NCBI RefSeq assembly: GCF_016126015.1
Contig: NZ_JAEFDB010000002.1
Location: forward strand, 62,001 to 126,000
Direction of reading: 5' to 3'
Length of the DNA: 64,000 bases
From: Capnocytophaga periodontitidis
Lineage (GTDB): Bacteria > Bacteroidota > Bacteroidia > Flavobacteriales > Flavobacteriaceae
The position numbers and the translations under genes were made by a program. How positions within the stretch are numbered: position 1 is the stretch's first letter; every line of letters begins with the position of its first letter. This document shows, piece after piece, positions 1 to 6,057 of the stretch. Below the pieces are notes generated by a model. The model was not told the DNA's origin. It saw nothing but the letters and a program-made list of their open reading frames with translations, and searched no databases.

Positions 1-2
1 AT

Positions 3-377
3 AAAGATAATAAAACAAATAAATACACCAAATATGTAGTGCTAGAATCTGAAATAAAGGTTCAGAGAGAACGCTTTTTAGATCTCACAACAGAAGAAGG
101 AACAAGTATATTACTCTATTTTTTAGATAAATATTTTGGAAAACTAAAAGAATTAGGTAAAGGATTGAATTTTTACGATGGATTGCTGATTAATCTAATG
201 AGAGGCGAAAGAGTTTTTGACATTGATGTTGTCAAAGGAAATTTCTATATTAAATTTGAAAAAGAAAGAAAATATAGGGTTAATTTAAGAACTTGCAACT
301 GTACTATATGTGCTGTTTACAACCCTCATAAAAATATCAAATCAACAAAAGTAATAAATAAAGGAGTTATCAAATGA
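3..377 (+). CDS. Partial hypothetical protein, C-terminal end only
   Basis: Only the last 124 codons are visible. The frame is open to the left edge, so the GTG at 39 is unlikely to be the real start and the gene begins outside the window. The visible part is Lys/Glu-rich, has no membrane segment and carries a Cys-x-Cys-x2-Cys cluster (TCNCTIC) followed by a basic tail. I do not recognise the family. Its stop overlaps the ATG of the following small acidic gene (ATGA), as in translationally coupled pairs. An effector tail followed by its immunity protein is one possible reading, but nothing in the sequence proves it. Confidence 0.6.
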   Translation, partial: KDNKTNKYTKYVVLESEIKVQRERFLDLTTEEGTSILLYFLDKYFGKLKELGKGLNFYDGLLINLMRGERVFDIDVVKGNFYIKFEKERKYRVNLRTCNCTICAVYNPHKNIKSTKVINKGVIK

Positions 378-571
378 AACTATCAGATGTAAAAGAAAAA
401 ATAGATGATTTTTTCGATCGTACTACCCCACAAGAGTTGTACGATTTGTCTCTCCGTTATGGATTTCAAGAAATTGAAGACAAAGATGAAGAAACAATGC
501 ATAATTCTGAAACTTTCTCTTTTTATAGTGAAGATAAAGAGAAAGAAAAGGATGTTTTAGTCATCGCTTAA
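374..571 (+). CDS. Small acidic hypothetical protein
   Basis: This 65-residue protein has no signal peptide or membrane segment and is strongly acidic, especially in the second half (DKDEE, SEDKEKEKD). It starts with an ATG that overlaps the stop of the upstream partial gene by ATGA, so the two are probably co-translated. The family is not recognised. Size, charge and position would suit an immunity or antitoxin partner of the upstream product; this is inference from context only. Confidence 0.6.
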   Translation: MKLSDVKEKIDDFFDRTTPQELYDLSLRYGFQEIEDKDEETMHNSETFSFYSEDKEKEKDVLVIA

Positions 572-598
572 ATTTAAAAAATTAAAAACACTCATAAA

Positions 599-1111
599 AT
601 GAAAAAACTTTTCTTATCTCTCTTCCTTATCGGAAGTCTAATGCTTACCTCTTGTTCTGGCAACTCCCCTAAAACCGTTGCCGAGAAATTTATGACAGCT
701 GTAAACGCTAACAATTTTGATGAAGCTGGCAAATATTGCGATGCTCAAACCTCTCAATTGCTCAAATCATTCAGCGAGTTTATGAAATCTGTGCCTTCAT
801 CCGATGCTAAAAACGAACAATTGTTCAAAGGTTTTAAAATTACCAAAGTTGAAGAAAACGGCGATACAGCTAAAGTATTCTACACTACCGAAGATAGCAA
901 CGGCAAAGAAAACGCCCTCGACCTCAAAAAAGTAGACGGCAAATGGATTGTTTCTATGAACAAAGAAAATAAAGAAAACGGCGGTGGCACTCACGACCAC
1001 GGCGATGGTCACGACCACAATATGCCAGAAATGCAGCCTAATATCGACCCCGATGCCCCCGATATGCCTGCTGATGTAGAAACACAAACCACTACCCCTA
1101 CTAACAAGTAA
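599..1111 (+). CDS. DUF4878-like lipoprotein with His/Asp-rich tail
   Basis: This 170-residue protein begins with a lipoprotein signal peptide (Lys-Lys, hydrophobic core, lipobox LTSC with Cys at about residue 19). The following segment (PKTVAEKFMTAVNANNFDEA and the next about 80 residues) has the pattern of the DUF4878 / NTF2-like fold, common in Bacteroidetes lipoproteins of unknown role. The C-terminal 45 residues are low complexity, with a THDHGDGHDH stretch that could bind metal and then a Pro/Asp/Met-rich tail. It stands alone: the upstream gene ends 27 bp before it and a hairpin follows its stop. Lipoprotein status is well supported; the function is unknown. Confidence 0.8.
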   Translation: MKKLFLSLFLIGSLMLTSCSGNSPKTVAEKFMTAVNANNFDEAGKYCDAQTSQLLKSFSEFMKSVPSSDAKNEQLFKGFKITKVEENGDTAKVFYTTEDSNGKENALDLKKVDGKWIVSMNKENKENGGGTHDHGDGHDHNMPEMQPNIDPDAPDMPADVETQTTTPTNK

Positions 1112-1133
1112 GATTACAACACTTTTAAACTAC

Positions 1134-1206
1134 AACTTTGCCAAAGTTCCCTGCCCCTACGGCTCGCATTGCCCGTGCGGCTCACACCTTTGGCAAAGTT
1201 CTTTTT
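1134..1206 (+). terminator. Stem-loop terminator after the DUF4878 lipoprotein
   Basis: A 13-bp perfect inverted repeat, AACTTTGCCAAAG at 1134-1146 and CTTTGGCAAAGTT at 1188-1200, is followed by a T-rich stretch. The long loop contains a second GC-rich palindromic segment. It lies 22 bp after the stop at 1111. The left arm is part of a short palindrome, AACTTTGCCAAAGTT, that recurs in variant form elsewhere in the window. Confidence 0.6.
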
Positions 1207-1224
1207 ATCCCTAACCTTCTGACA

Positions 1225-1893
1225 ATGAAAAAACTTCTCTTTTTTCTCGCAGCCTTCCTGCTCCTCACCTATGCTGCTTTTCGCATTTTTTTCTATATCG
1301 ACCATCGAAGTGAAGAAAAACAAGTTGCCGAGAACGAGCATTCCCTTCGTCTTACCCCTTCCCAACTCGATTCTCTACAAGAGGGCGATATCATTCTTAG
1401 GCGTGGTTATGGTATATTTAGCGATCTGATTGCTAAACGTCTTAACGACGGTCGTTTTGATGTTACTCACTGTGGTATTCTCTGCCGCAAAAATGGCAAT
1501 TGGTGGGTAATTCACTCCCTCTCTTCCGATGTAAGCAACATCGATGGTATGCAACAACAGCCCTTAAACGCTTTTCTTAAATACTCTATGCCCCAGAAAA
1601 TCTTGATCGTGCGCCCCTTACACAGCACCCCCGAGCAAGGTCGCGCTGTAGTACAACGCGCCGAGCACTACCTGAAAGCTCAAATCCCTTTCGACCATTT
1701 AGGCACTATCGACGAGCCTTCTCAACTTTATTGCACCGAACTCATCTACCAAATTTTAGACAACGACCTTCATTTCGTCGCTTTCCCTACCGATAAAACC
1801 CAACGCCAACAACTTTTCACCACTATGACGACTCTTTACAACCCTAAATACTTCGAGATTATCATCAATACATATCCAAATAAAAAGCAATAA
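1225..1893 (+). CDS. YiiX-type permuted papain-fold cysteine peptidase
   Basis: This 222-residue protein begins at the ATG at 1225. An in-frame upstream ATG at 1138 would place the terminator palindrome inside the coding region and hide the signal anchor, so it was rejected. Residues 3-24 form a hydrophobic anchor. The body matches the permuted NlpC/P60-like YiiX (Peptidase_C92) family: LQEGDIILRRG, the catalytic His in DVTHCGI (His82) and the catalytic Cys in LYCTELIY (Cys170), with the His preceding the Cys as expected for circular permutation. Such proteins are thought to act as amidases or hydrolases at the cell envelope; the substrate is unknown. It is monocistronic. Confidence 0.85.
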   Translation: MKKLLFFLAAFLLLTYAAFRIFFYIDHRSEEKQVAENEHSLRLTPSQLDSLQEGDIILRRGYGIFSDLIAKRLNDGRFDVTHCGILCRKNGNWWVIHSLSSDVSNIDGMQQQPLNAFLKYSMPQKILIVRPLHSTPEQGRAVVQRAEHYLKAQIPFDHLGTIDEPSQLYCTELIYQILDNDLHFVAFPTDKTQRQQLFTTMTTLYNPKYFEIIINTYPNKKQ

Positions 1894-1976
1894 ATCTTAT
1901 AGAAAAATACTAAATTCTCGCTTTTAGTAGAAAAATCTGCCTTTTCTATATTTTGTATAATTTTCTAATTCTCAAA

Positions 1977-2008
1977 TTTGCTAATTTGCTAATTATTTTC
2001 TACCTTTG
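1977..2008 (+). promoter_or_regulatory. Bacteroidetes-type promoter
   Basis: TTTG at 1977-1980, a 20-bp spacer and TACCTTTG at 2001-2008 match the Bacteroidetes sigma-A consensus (TTTG / TAnnTTTG). It sits 28 bp before the start of the broken lipoprotein gene at 2036. The -33 region is embedded in a repeated AATTTGCTAATTTGC sequence seen at other promoters in the window. Confidence 0.6.
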
Positions 2009-2035
2009 TCGCGTAATCCTAAAAACTAACCTTAT

Positions 2036-2535
2036 ATGAAAAAAACTTGTTTATTTTAAACAATTGCAGGACTCTTCTTTTCCTGCCAACGCGAAGAGGC
2101 AGACGCCCCGTTCGCAACCGACACCGATATTTCAGTATTACCCAGTACTGAAACGAAGGCTTCCAACGATGGACTTTTAGGTTGGGTAGCTCTCACAGGG
2201 CAAACCCATATTTCAGCAGAAGAAGCCCAAGAAACCGCTCTCGCTACCGCTATGCAAATGCGTGAAGTAGAGGGTATTGTTACCAAAGCTCCCTTAAAAA
2301 TTGGCTCAATTGAAGTAGTAAAAGGCAACACTCGCAAGCCTTACGTACCTACCAAAGGCAATATATAAATAGAACTCAAGAATATCTTATTTTATTTCAT
2401 AATAATTTCGGTTGGGGTTCTAATTGGGAAAATAAATTGGATTTGAATTTAGATGGCTCAGGTAGAAATAATGATATAGCTATTCTTTATGATTACCAGT
2501 TTAGAAATCATATTATCAAACATTTACTAATCTAA
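2036..2535 (+). pseudogene. Broken lipoprotein gene (nonsense codon plus frameshift)
   Basis: An ATG at 2036 starts a typical lipoprotein signal peptide, but codon 8 is TAA (MKKTCLF-stop). The same frame then continues through a good lipobox (AGLFFSC) to a stop at 2366-2368. From about 2360 the coding signal moves by one base and continues to a TAA at 2533 with the sequence HNNFGWGSNW. The SAEEAQETALATA segment resembles the propeptide of SpeB/C10-type cysteine peptidases, and FGWG resembles the end of such peptidases, but the catalytic core is absent; this family assignment is weak. A promoter is still present upstream. At least two lesions and a probable internal deletion make a functional product unlikely. 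Confidence 0.6.
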
Positions 2536-2540
2536 ATAAT

Positions 2541-2990
2541 ATGAAAAGAACAACTTTAATAGTCCTTGTTATAATCACATTCTTTACTTTAGGATGTAAC
2601 AGAGAAAACAACTATCTATGCTGTTCTCCTCCACCCGATTTTCATCTATTCGTAAACAAATCTTCTTCTCTATATCAAGATTTTTTGGATGATAAAGGGG
2701 AGTTTGACAAACAAAATGTGTATTTCTATCAGCTATTAAACAACAATGAGGAAAGAAAGTACGACACTTTTTCAGTTATTCATACTCCTAAAAAGGAAGG
2801 ATATGCTGTAGTGTACATAAATTCGGCACCTTTCCTATACACAGGAAAAACAGAAACTCTTTACCTTAAAAATAAAGCTAAAACCTACAAAATAGAGTTT
2901 TTAGGTACTATTGGAGAATGCTGTTCTGCTCATTTCCAAGAAATGTATATAGATGGAATTAAAAACAACAATTTTATCTTAGTGAAATAA
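2541..2990 (+). CDS. Small lipoprotein, paralogue 1 of 5
   Basis: This 149-residue protein has a signal peptide with lipobox LGC (Cys at about 19) and a short Cys/Pro-rich stretch, CCSPPPDF. The conserved core is shared with four neighbours: an FVNK(S)...LYQDFLDDKGE segment with FDKQNVYFYQ, a central LYTGKTETLYLKNKAKTYKIEF stretch (about residues 94-115), a Cys-containing turn, and a C-terminal MYIDGIKNN...LVK. The family is not recognised. It is closest to paralogue 3 at 3568. Predicted to be an outer-membrane-anchored lipoprotein. It begins 5 bp after the upstream pseudogene ends. Confidence 0.8.
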   Translation: MKRTTLIVLVIITFFTLGCNRENNYLCCSPPPDFHLFVNKSSSLYQDFLDDKGEFDKQNVYFYQLLNNNEERKYDTFSVIHTPKKEGYAVVYINSAPFLYTGKTETLYLKNKAKTYKIEFLGTIGECCSAHFQEMYIDGIKNNNFILVK

Positions 2991-3041
2991 CCTTAACCCT
3001 TTAGCAGTGAATCCCCTGCCAAAGAGTATAAAAAGTATGTT

Positions 3042-3515
3042 ATGAAAAATCTCTTACTCTTTACAATGCTATTTATAGTAATAGCTTGTAACCAAAACAC
3101 AAAAGAGGATGAAACACCGCCTCCTTGCAGTCTTCCTCCTCCTACTTTCCTTTTGCTTGTAAACAAAAATTCTGAACTCCATAAGGAGTTTGTAAATGAA
3201 AAAGGAGAAATTGACAAAGAGCATATTTCTCTGTACAAAAAAGAAAATAGCCAAAAGAAAATGTATAACATTTCTCCCTATTATACCAGTGTTCCAACAA
3301 ATAAAAATGATTATTTAGTAGTAGCAACACAACTTTGGTTTAAGAATGATGTATATACAGGTAAAACTGAAACCCTCTACCTTCAAAATGCTACCAAAAC
3401 TTATAAGATAGAAGTAAATGGTTATATGGAAAACAATAAGTGTGGAGAGTATGCAGTTACTAATGAAATCCGTGTAGATGGCACTAAAATAGAAGTACCT
3501 TACTTAGCAAAATAA
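3042..3515 (+). CDS. Small lipoprotein, paralogue 2 of 5
   Basis: This 157-residue lipoprotein has its lipidated Cys at about residue 16 (VIAC), then an Asn/Gln/Glu-rich linker (KEDE) and CSLPPPTF. It shares the LLVNKNSELHKEFVNEKGEIDKE and YTGKTETLYLQNATKTYKIE segments with its neighbours and is closest to paralogue 5 at 4688; they share the ending ENNKCGEYAVTNEIRVDGTK almost word for word. The leader (ATGCCAAAG-like spacer then GTATGTTATGAAAAATCTCT) is nearly identical to that of paralogue 3, so the duplication unit included the ribosome-binding region. Function unknown; surface-lipoprotein role inferred from the signal peptide. Confidence 0.8.
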   Translation: MKNLLLFTMLFIVIACNQNTKEDETPPPCSLPPPTFLLLVNKNSELHKEFVNEKGEIDKEHISLYKKENSQKKMYNISPYYTSVPTNKNDYLVVATQLWFKNDVYTGKTETLYLQNATKTYKIEVNGYMENNKCGEYAVTNEIRVDGTKIEVPYLAK

Positions 3516-3521
3516 CTTTAG

Positions 3522-3551
3522 CCCTTTGGTAGATTACTCTCTGCCAAAGGG
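3522..3551 (+). terminator. Intergenic stem-loop between paralogues 2 and 3
   Basis: CCCTTTGGTAGA at 3522-3533 pairs with TCTGCCAAAGGG at 3540-3551 with one G-U pair and a 6-base loop. A degenerate copy (CTTTAGCAG / CCTGCCAAAG) precedes paralogue 2. It lacks a T tract, so it may be an mRNA-processing or stabilising element rather than a true terminator. Confidence 0.4.
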
Positions 3552-3567
3552 TATAAAAAAGTATGTT

Positions 3568-4005
3568 ATGAAAAATCTCTTATTTTTTATAATACTATTA
3601 ACTGTAATAGCCTGTAACAAAAAAAGTGATAATTGCGTAGTACCTCCTCCTTTTTTTACTTTGTTTATAACTAAATCAGCTCCTGAATACCAAGATTTCT
3701 TGAACGATAAAGGAGAAGCTGATAAGGAGAATGTATACTTCTACCAAATTATAGAAAATAGAGCAGAAAAGAAATACAAAACCTTACTATCTATTGATAA
3801 TCCTAATAACAAAGAATATGCTTTAGTAGTTATGGTGAATGGAGAGATTCTATATACAGGAAAGTTAGAAACGCTTTACCTCAAAAATAAAGCTAAAACT
3901 TACAAGATAGAATTTTTAGGTGAGTTGGGTAATTGTGAAGAAGCTTACTTTAAAGAAATGTATATAGATGGCGTAAAAAACAACGATTTCATCTTAGTGA
4001 AATAA
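3568..4005 (+). CDS. Small lipoprotein, paralogue 3 of 5
   Basis: The start at 3568 is preferred over the in-frame ATG at 3526, because 3526 lies in the intergenic hairpin and only the 3568 start gives a lipoprotein signal peptide (MKNLLFFIILL...IAC, Cys at about 16). The 145-residue product carries the family features: VVPPPFF, ITKSAPEYQDFLNDKGEA, LYTGKLETLYLKNKAKTY and a C-terminal MYIDGVKNNDFILVK nearly identical to paralogue 1. Function unknown. Directly downstream lies a MITE-like element. Confidence 0.8.
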   Translation: MKNLLFFIILLTVIACNKKSDNCVVPPPFFTLFITKSAPEYQDFLNDKGEADKENVYFYQIIENRAEKKYKTLLSIDNPNNKEYALVVMVNGEILYTGKLETLYLKNKAKTYKIEFLGELGNCEEAYFKEMYIDGVKNNDFILVK

Positions 4006-4010
4006 CCTTA

Positions 4011-4192
4011 GAGGCTGTCCAAAAAGTCCTAAAATCGCTTTTGCATCATAAACTTTGTCAAAGTTTTGGGACTTTGACAAAGTCTATAAACCTGATAATC
4101 AATCACTTTTAGAGTGTGTTATGTAGGAAAGCCAGCGATAGCTGGGTATGTGTTGCAAACGCCCTCTCAAGAAAAACTTTTAGGACAGCCCC
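4011..4192 (+). mobile_element. MITE-like element with GGCTGTCC terminal inverted repeats
   Basis: The left end GAGGCTGTCCAAAAAGTCC (4011-4029) and the right end ...TTTTAGGACAGCCCC (4178-4192) form imperfect terminal inverted repeats around a 182-bp segment with no coding capacity. GGCTGTCC-type ends are common in IS elements of this bacterial group, so this may be a non-autonomous derivative. Internally it holds AACTTTGTCAAAGTT and GACTTTGACAAAGTC palindromes and a degenerate copy of the TTGCAAACGCCC repeat. It interrupts the lipoprotein array between paralogues 3 and 4. No clear target-site duplication is visible. Confidence 0.5.
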
Positions 4193-4207
4193 ATAAAAAT
4201 AACTACT

Positions 4208-4672
4208 ATGAAAAAAGTAATTTACTACATAACTTTTCTACTTTTATTTACTAATTGTAAAGATAATACCGAAAGATGTATGAATGAGCCTACTTCTTTA
4301 GCTATTATAGTTATGAATAATAAAATGGATAGAAAGGAGTTGGTATACAGTTTTCGGAATGCAACAGAAGAAGCTACTCTATACAAAAGAGTAGATAATA
4401 AAAGAGTAGACATAAGTAAATGCCACGTTGCTAACGGAAATATAGCCATTGCAAGTGCAGGAAGGGCTCTAAAAAACTTCTACACAACAAATGTAGAAAC
4501 TTTTTATTTAGAGTACAATAGCAAGGTAGACACTTTGCAAATAAAAGGAATCTATTATGACGATTCGGGTTGTGGAGATAATGCTTATTTATCAGAGCTG
4601 TATTTCAATCATAAGAAAATAGAGCTCAACCTCATTAGTGATCATACCTATCTAATAGATAATACAAAATAA
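4208..4672 (+). CDS. Small lipoprotein, divergent paralogue 4 of 5
   Basis: This 154-residue lipoprotein has Cys at about residue 17 (FTNC) directly followed by Lys-Asp, which resembles the surface-export signal described for Capnocytophaga lipoproteins. It is the most divergent member of the array: it lacks the Pro-rich stretch after Cys, but keeps the TTNVETFYLEYNSKVDTLQIKG segment in place of the YTGKTETLYL block and a Cys-Gly-Asp turn followed by LSELYFNHKKI. Function unknown. It lies 15 bp downstream of the MITE-like element and 15 bp upstream of paralogue 5. Confidence 0.75.
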   Translation: MKKVIYYITFLLLFTNCKDNTERCMNEPTSLAIIVMNNKMDRKELVYSFRNATEEATLYKRVDNKRVDISKCHVANGNIAIASAGRALKNFYTTNVETFYLEYNSKVDTLQIKGIYYDDSGCGDNAYLSELYFNHKKIELNLISDHTYLIDNTK

Positions 4673-4687
4673 TTAAACCTATTTCCT

Positions 4688-5137
4688 ATGAAAAAAATCT
4701 TATTATTTTCTCTCTTTGCTATTCTATTGAGTTGTAAGGATAGTGAAATATGTTCGCCACCACCTCCTACTTTTAGTATGTGGGTAAACAAAAACTCTGA
4801 GGTTCATAAGGAATTTATCAACGAAAGAGGAAACATCGACTCTACTCATATTGCCTTATATAAACAAGTAGGTAATACAAAGAAAAACTATCCAATAGGA
4901 TTTCTTTATGAAACAGACCCTCGAGGAAACACCTATTTGCATATAGGAACTCAGCTTTGGTTTGAGAACGATGTGTATACAGGTAAAACTGAAACGCTCT
5001 ACCTTCAAAATGCTACCAAAACTTATAAGATAGAAGTAAATGGTTATATGGAAAACGATAAGTGTGGAGAGTATGCTGTAACGAATGAAATCCGTGTAGA
5101 CGGTGTAAAAGTAGAAAATCATTACTTAGCAAAATAA
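4688..5137 (+). CDS. Small lipoprotein, paralogue 5 of 5
   Basis: This 149-residue lipoprotein has lipobox LLSC with Cys16 followed by KDSE, a good match to the Lys-plus-acidic surface-export rule. The Pro-rich CSPPPPTF stretch, WVNKNSEVHKEFINERGNID, YTGKTETLYLQNATKTYK and KCGEYAVTNEIRVDGVKV are nearly identical to paralogue 2, although the region from about residues 60 to 90 differs. Such a mosaic pattern suggests recombination or gene conversion within the array. Function unknown. Confidence 0.8.
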   Translation: MKKILLFSLFAILLSCKDSEICSPPPPTFSMWVNKNSEVHKEFINERGNIDSTHIALYKQVGNTKKNYPIGFLYETDPRGNTYLHIGTQLWFENDVYTGKTETLYLQNATKTYKIEVNGYMENDKCGEYAVTNEIRVDGVKVENHYLAK

Positions 5138-5149
5138 CCTTTATCCTTT

Positions 5150-5677
5150 ATGAAAAATCTCTTATTCTTTACGCTATTGTTTTTTGCATTGCAAATAAGC
5201 GCTCAAGAAGCCTACAACAAAGGTGATGTATTTATTGATGTACAAACAGGTGCTTCGTTTATAGGAGGTATTATTGGCGGAGGTGTACACTATGGAGTGA
5301 CGCCTCGTATCTCGGTAGGCGCTAATCTTTCTAATCAGAGTTTTAACCTCAATAGTAAGTACGAAACCGCTTATGTGCCTGAGCTCAGCGCCGATTTGCA
5401 TTTTGATCATCGCACCACTACCGATTGGTATAGTGGCCTCTCAGTAGGCTACTGCTTTTGGCAAAGCAACACCCCCGATGACGATAGCTCTGGAGGTTGT
5501 GAGACCTCTTCCTCCCCTATCCCCGAAAAATTCAGAAGAGAACACCCCGATAATCTCGCATTGTGGAACGTTCACTTGGGCTTCCGTTACTTCATCTTCA
5601 AAAATGTAGGTCTCAACGGACAAGTAGCTTTTGGCAATGTACTATCATTCAAAGTTGGTGTAAGTGTAAAAATCTAA
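5150..5677 (+). CDS. Outer-membrane beta-barrel protein
   Basis: The 175-residue protein has a cleavable signal peptide (MKNLLFFTLLFFALQISAQ, cleavage after about residue 18). The mature part has alternating hydrophobic/polar strands with Gly-rich turns (FIGGIIGGGVHYGVTPRISVGANL) and ends in an aromatic/hydrophobic strand (LSFKVGVSVKI), typical of small eight-stranded outer-membrane barrels in Bacteroidetes. A Ser/Asp-rich loop (DDDSSGGCETSSSP) contains the only Cys pair besides one in a strand. The first 30 bp of the coding region are nearly identical to the start of the neighbouring lipoproteins, so it may share their expression. Role unknown. Confidence 0.75.
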   Translation: MKNLLFFTLLFFALQISAQEAYNKGDVFIDVQTGASFIGGIIGGGVHYGVTPRISVGANLSNQSFNLNSKYETAYVPELSADLHFDHRTTTDWYSGLSVGYCFWQSNTPDDDSSGGCETSSSPIPEKFRREHPDNLALWNVHLGFRYFIFKNVGLNGQVAFGNVLSFKVGVSVKI

Positions 5678-5785
5678 CCCCCTATCTGTAGAATAGTATA
5701 AAGGAAAGTTTTGCTTAAGTAGTTTAGAAAGTGACTCTATTTGCTACCTTTTCTTGTAAATAGTAACAATATCATCTTTTTCGTT

Positions 5786-5923
5786 TTAGGATTCTGCATA
5801 TAACTTAGGCGATTTATTTTCAGGATAGATAGTTTGCAAAGCCTCACTTACAGTACTATCCTCAACATCTCGTTTGTTTAACCCTTCAGCAGGAAAAGAC
5901 TTTATTGAAAATAATTCTTTCAT
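5786..5923 (-). pseudogene. Duplicated gene fragment (45 codons)
   Basis: On the minus strand an ATG at 5921-5923 opens a 45-codon frame beginning MKELFSIKSFPAEGL and ending at 5786. A near-identical stretch is present at about 9774-9890, where the start has become TTG and the frame runs into different sequence. It is part of a duplicated block of about 200 bp that also includes the 3' end of the 358-residue gene at 9912. I interpret both copies as remnants, perhaps the N-terminus of a lost immunity-type gene. The rest of 5678-6057 contains nothing else that I can identify. Confidence 0.45.
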
Positions 5924-5996
5924 AATTGTAAAATATATTAGTTGTTCTTTTAAGTTTGTCTAATAGATTCATAGCATATTCCTCTTTGGGCAAACT
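5801..5996. repeat. Long direct repeat, left copy
   Basis: This block matches 9774-9988 almost base for base (GATAGTTTGCAAAGCCTCAC and much more on both sides), with a 12-bp deletion near 5950 and scattered substitutions. The right copy includes the real 3' end of the 358-residue gene. The pair brackets the ATPase, the HicB-like gene, the small peptide gene and two immunity-type genes in direct orientation. Confidence 0.8.
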
Positions 5997-6057
5997 TCTT
6001 TTATGATATAATATGCTTCTTTTCTCTTCCTATTTTCTAATAAACTCTCAAGGATAC

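Noticed and set aside
797-1087. 96-residue minus-strand frame opposite the DUF4878 lipoprotein
   Set aside because: It is the complement of the lipoprotein coding region; repeated Val/Phe composition comes from the reverse of its Asp/Lys codons.
1138-1224. In-frame upstream start for the YiiX-type peptidase
   Set aside because: It would translate the terminator stem-loop of the preceding gene and displace the N-terminal membrane anchor; ATG 1225 gives a normal signal anchor.
4011-4192. Complete insertion sequence
   Set aside because: 182 bp cannot encode a transposase; only inverted-repeat ends are present.
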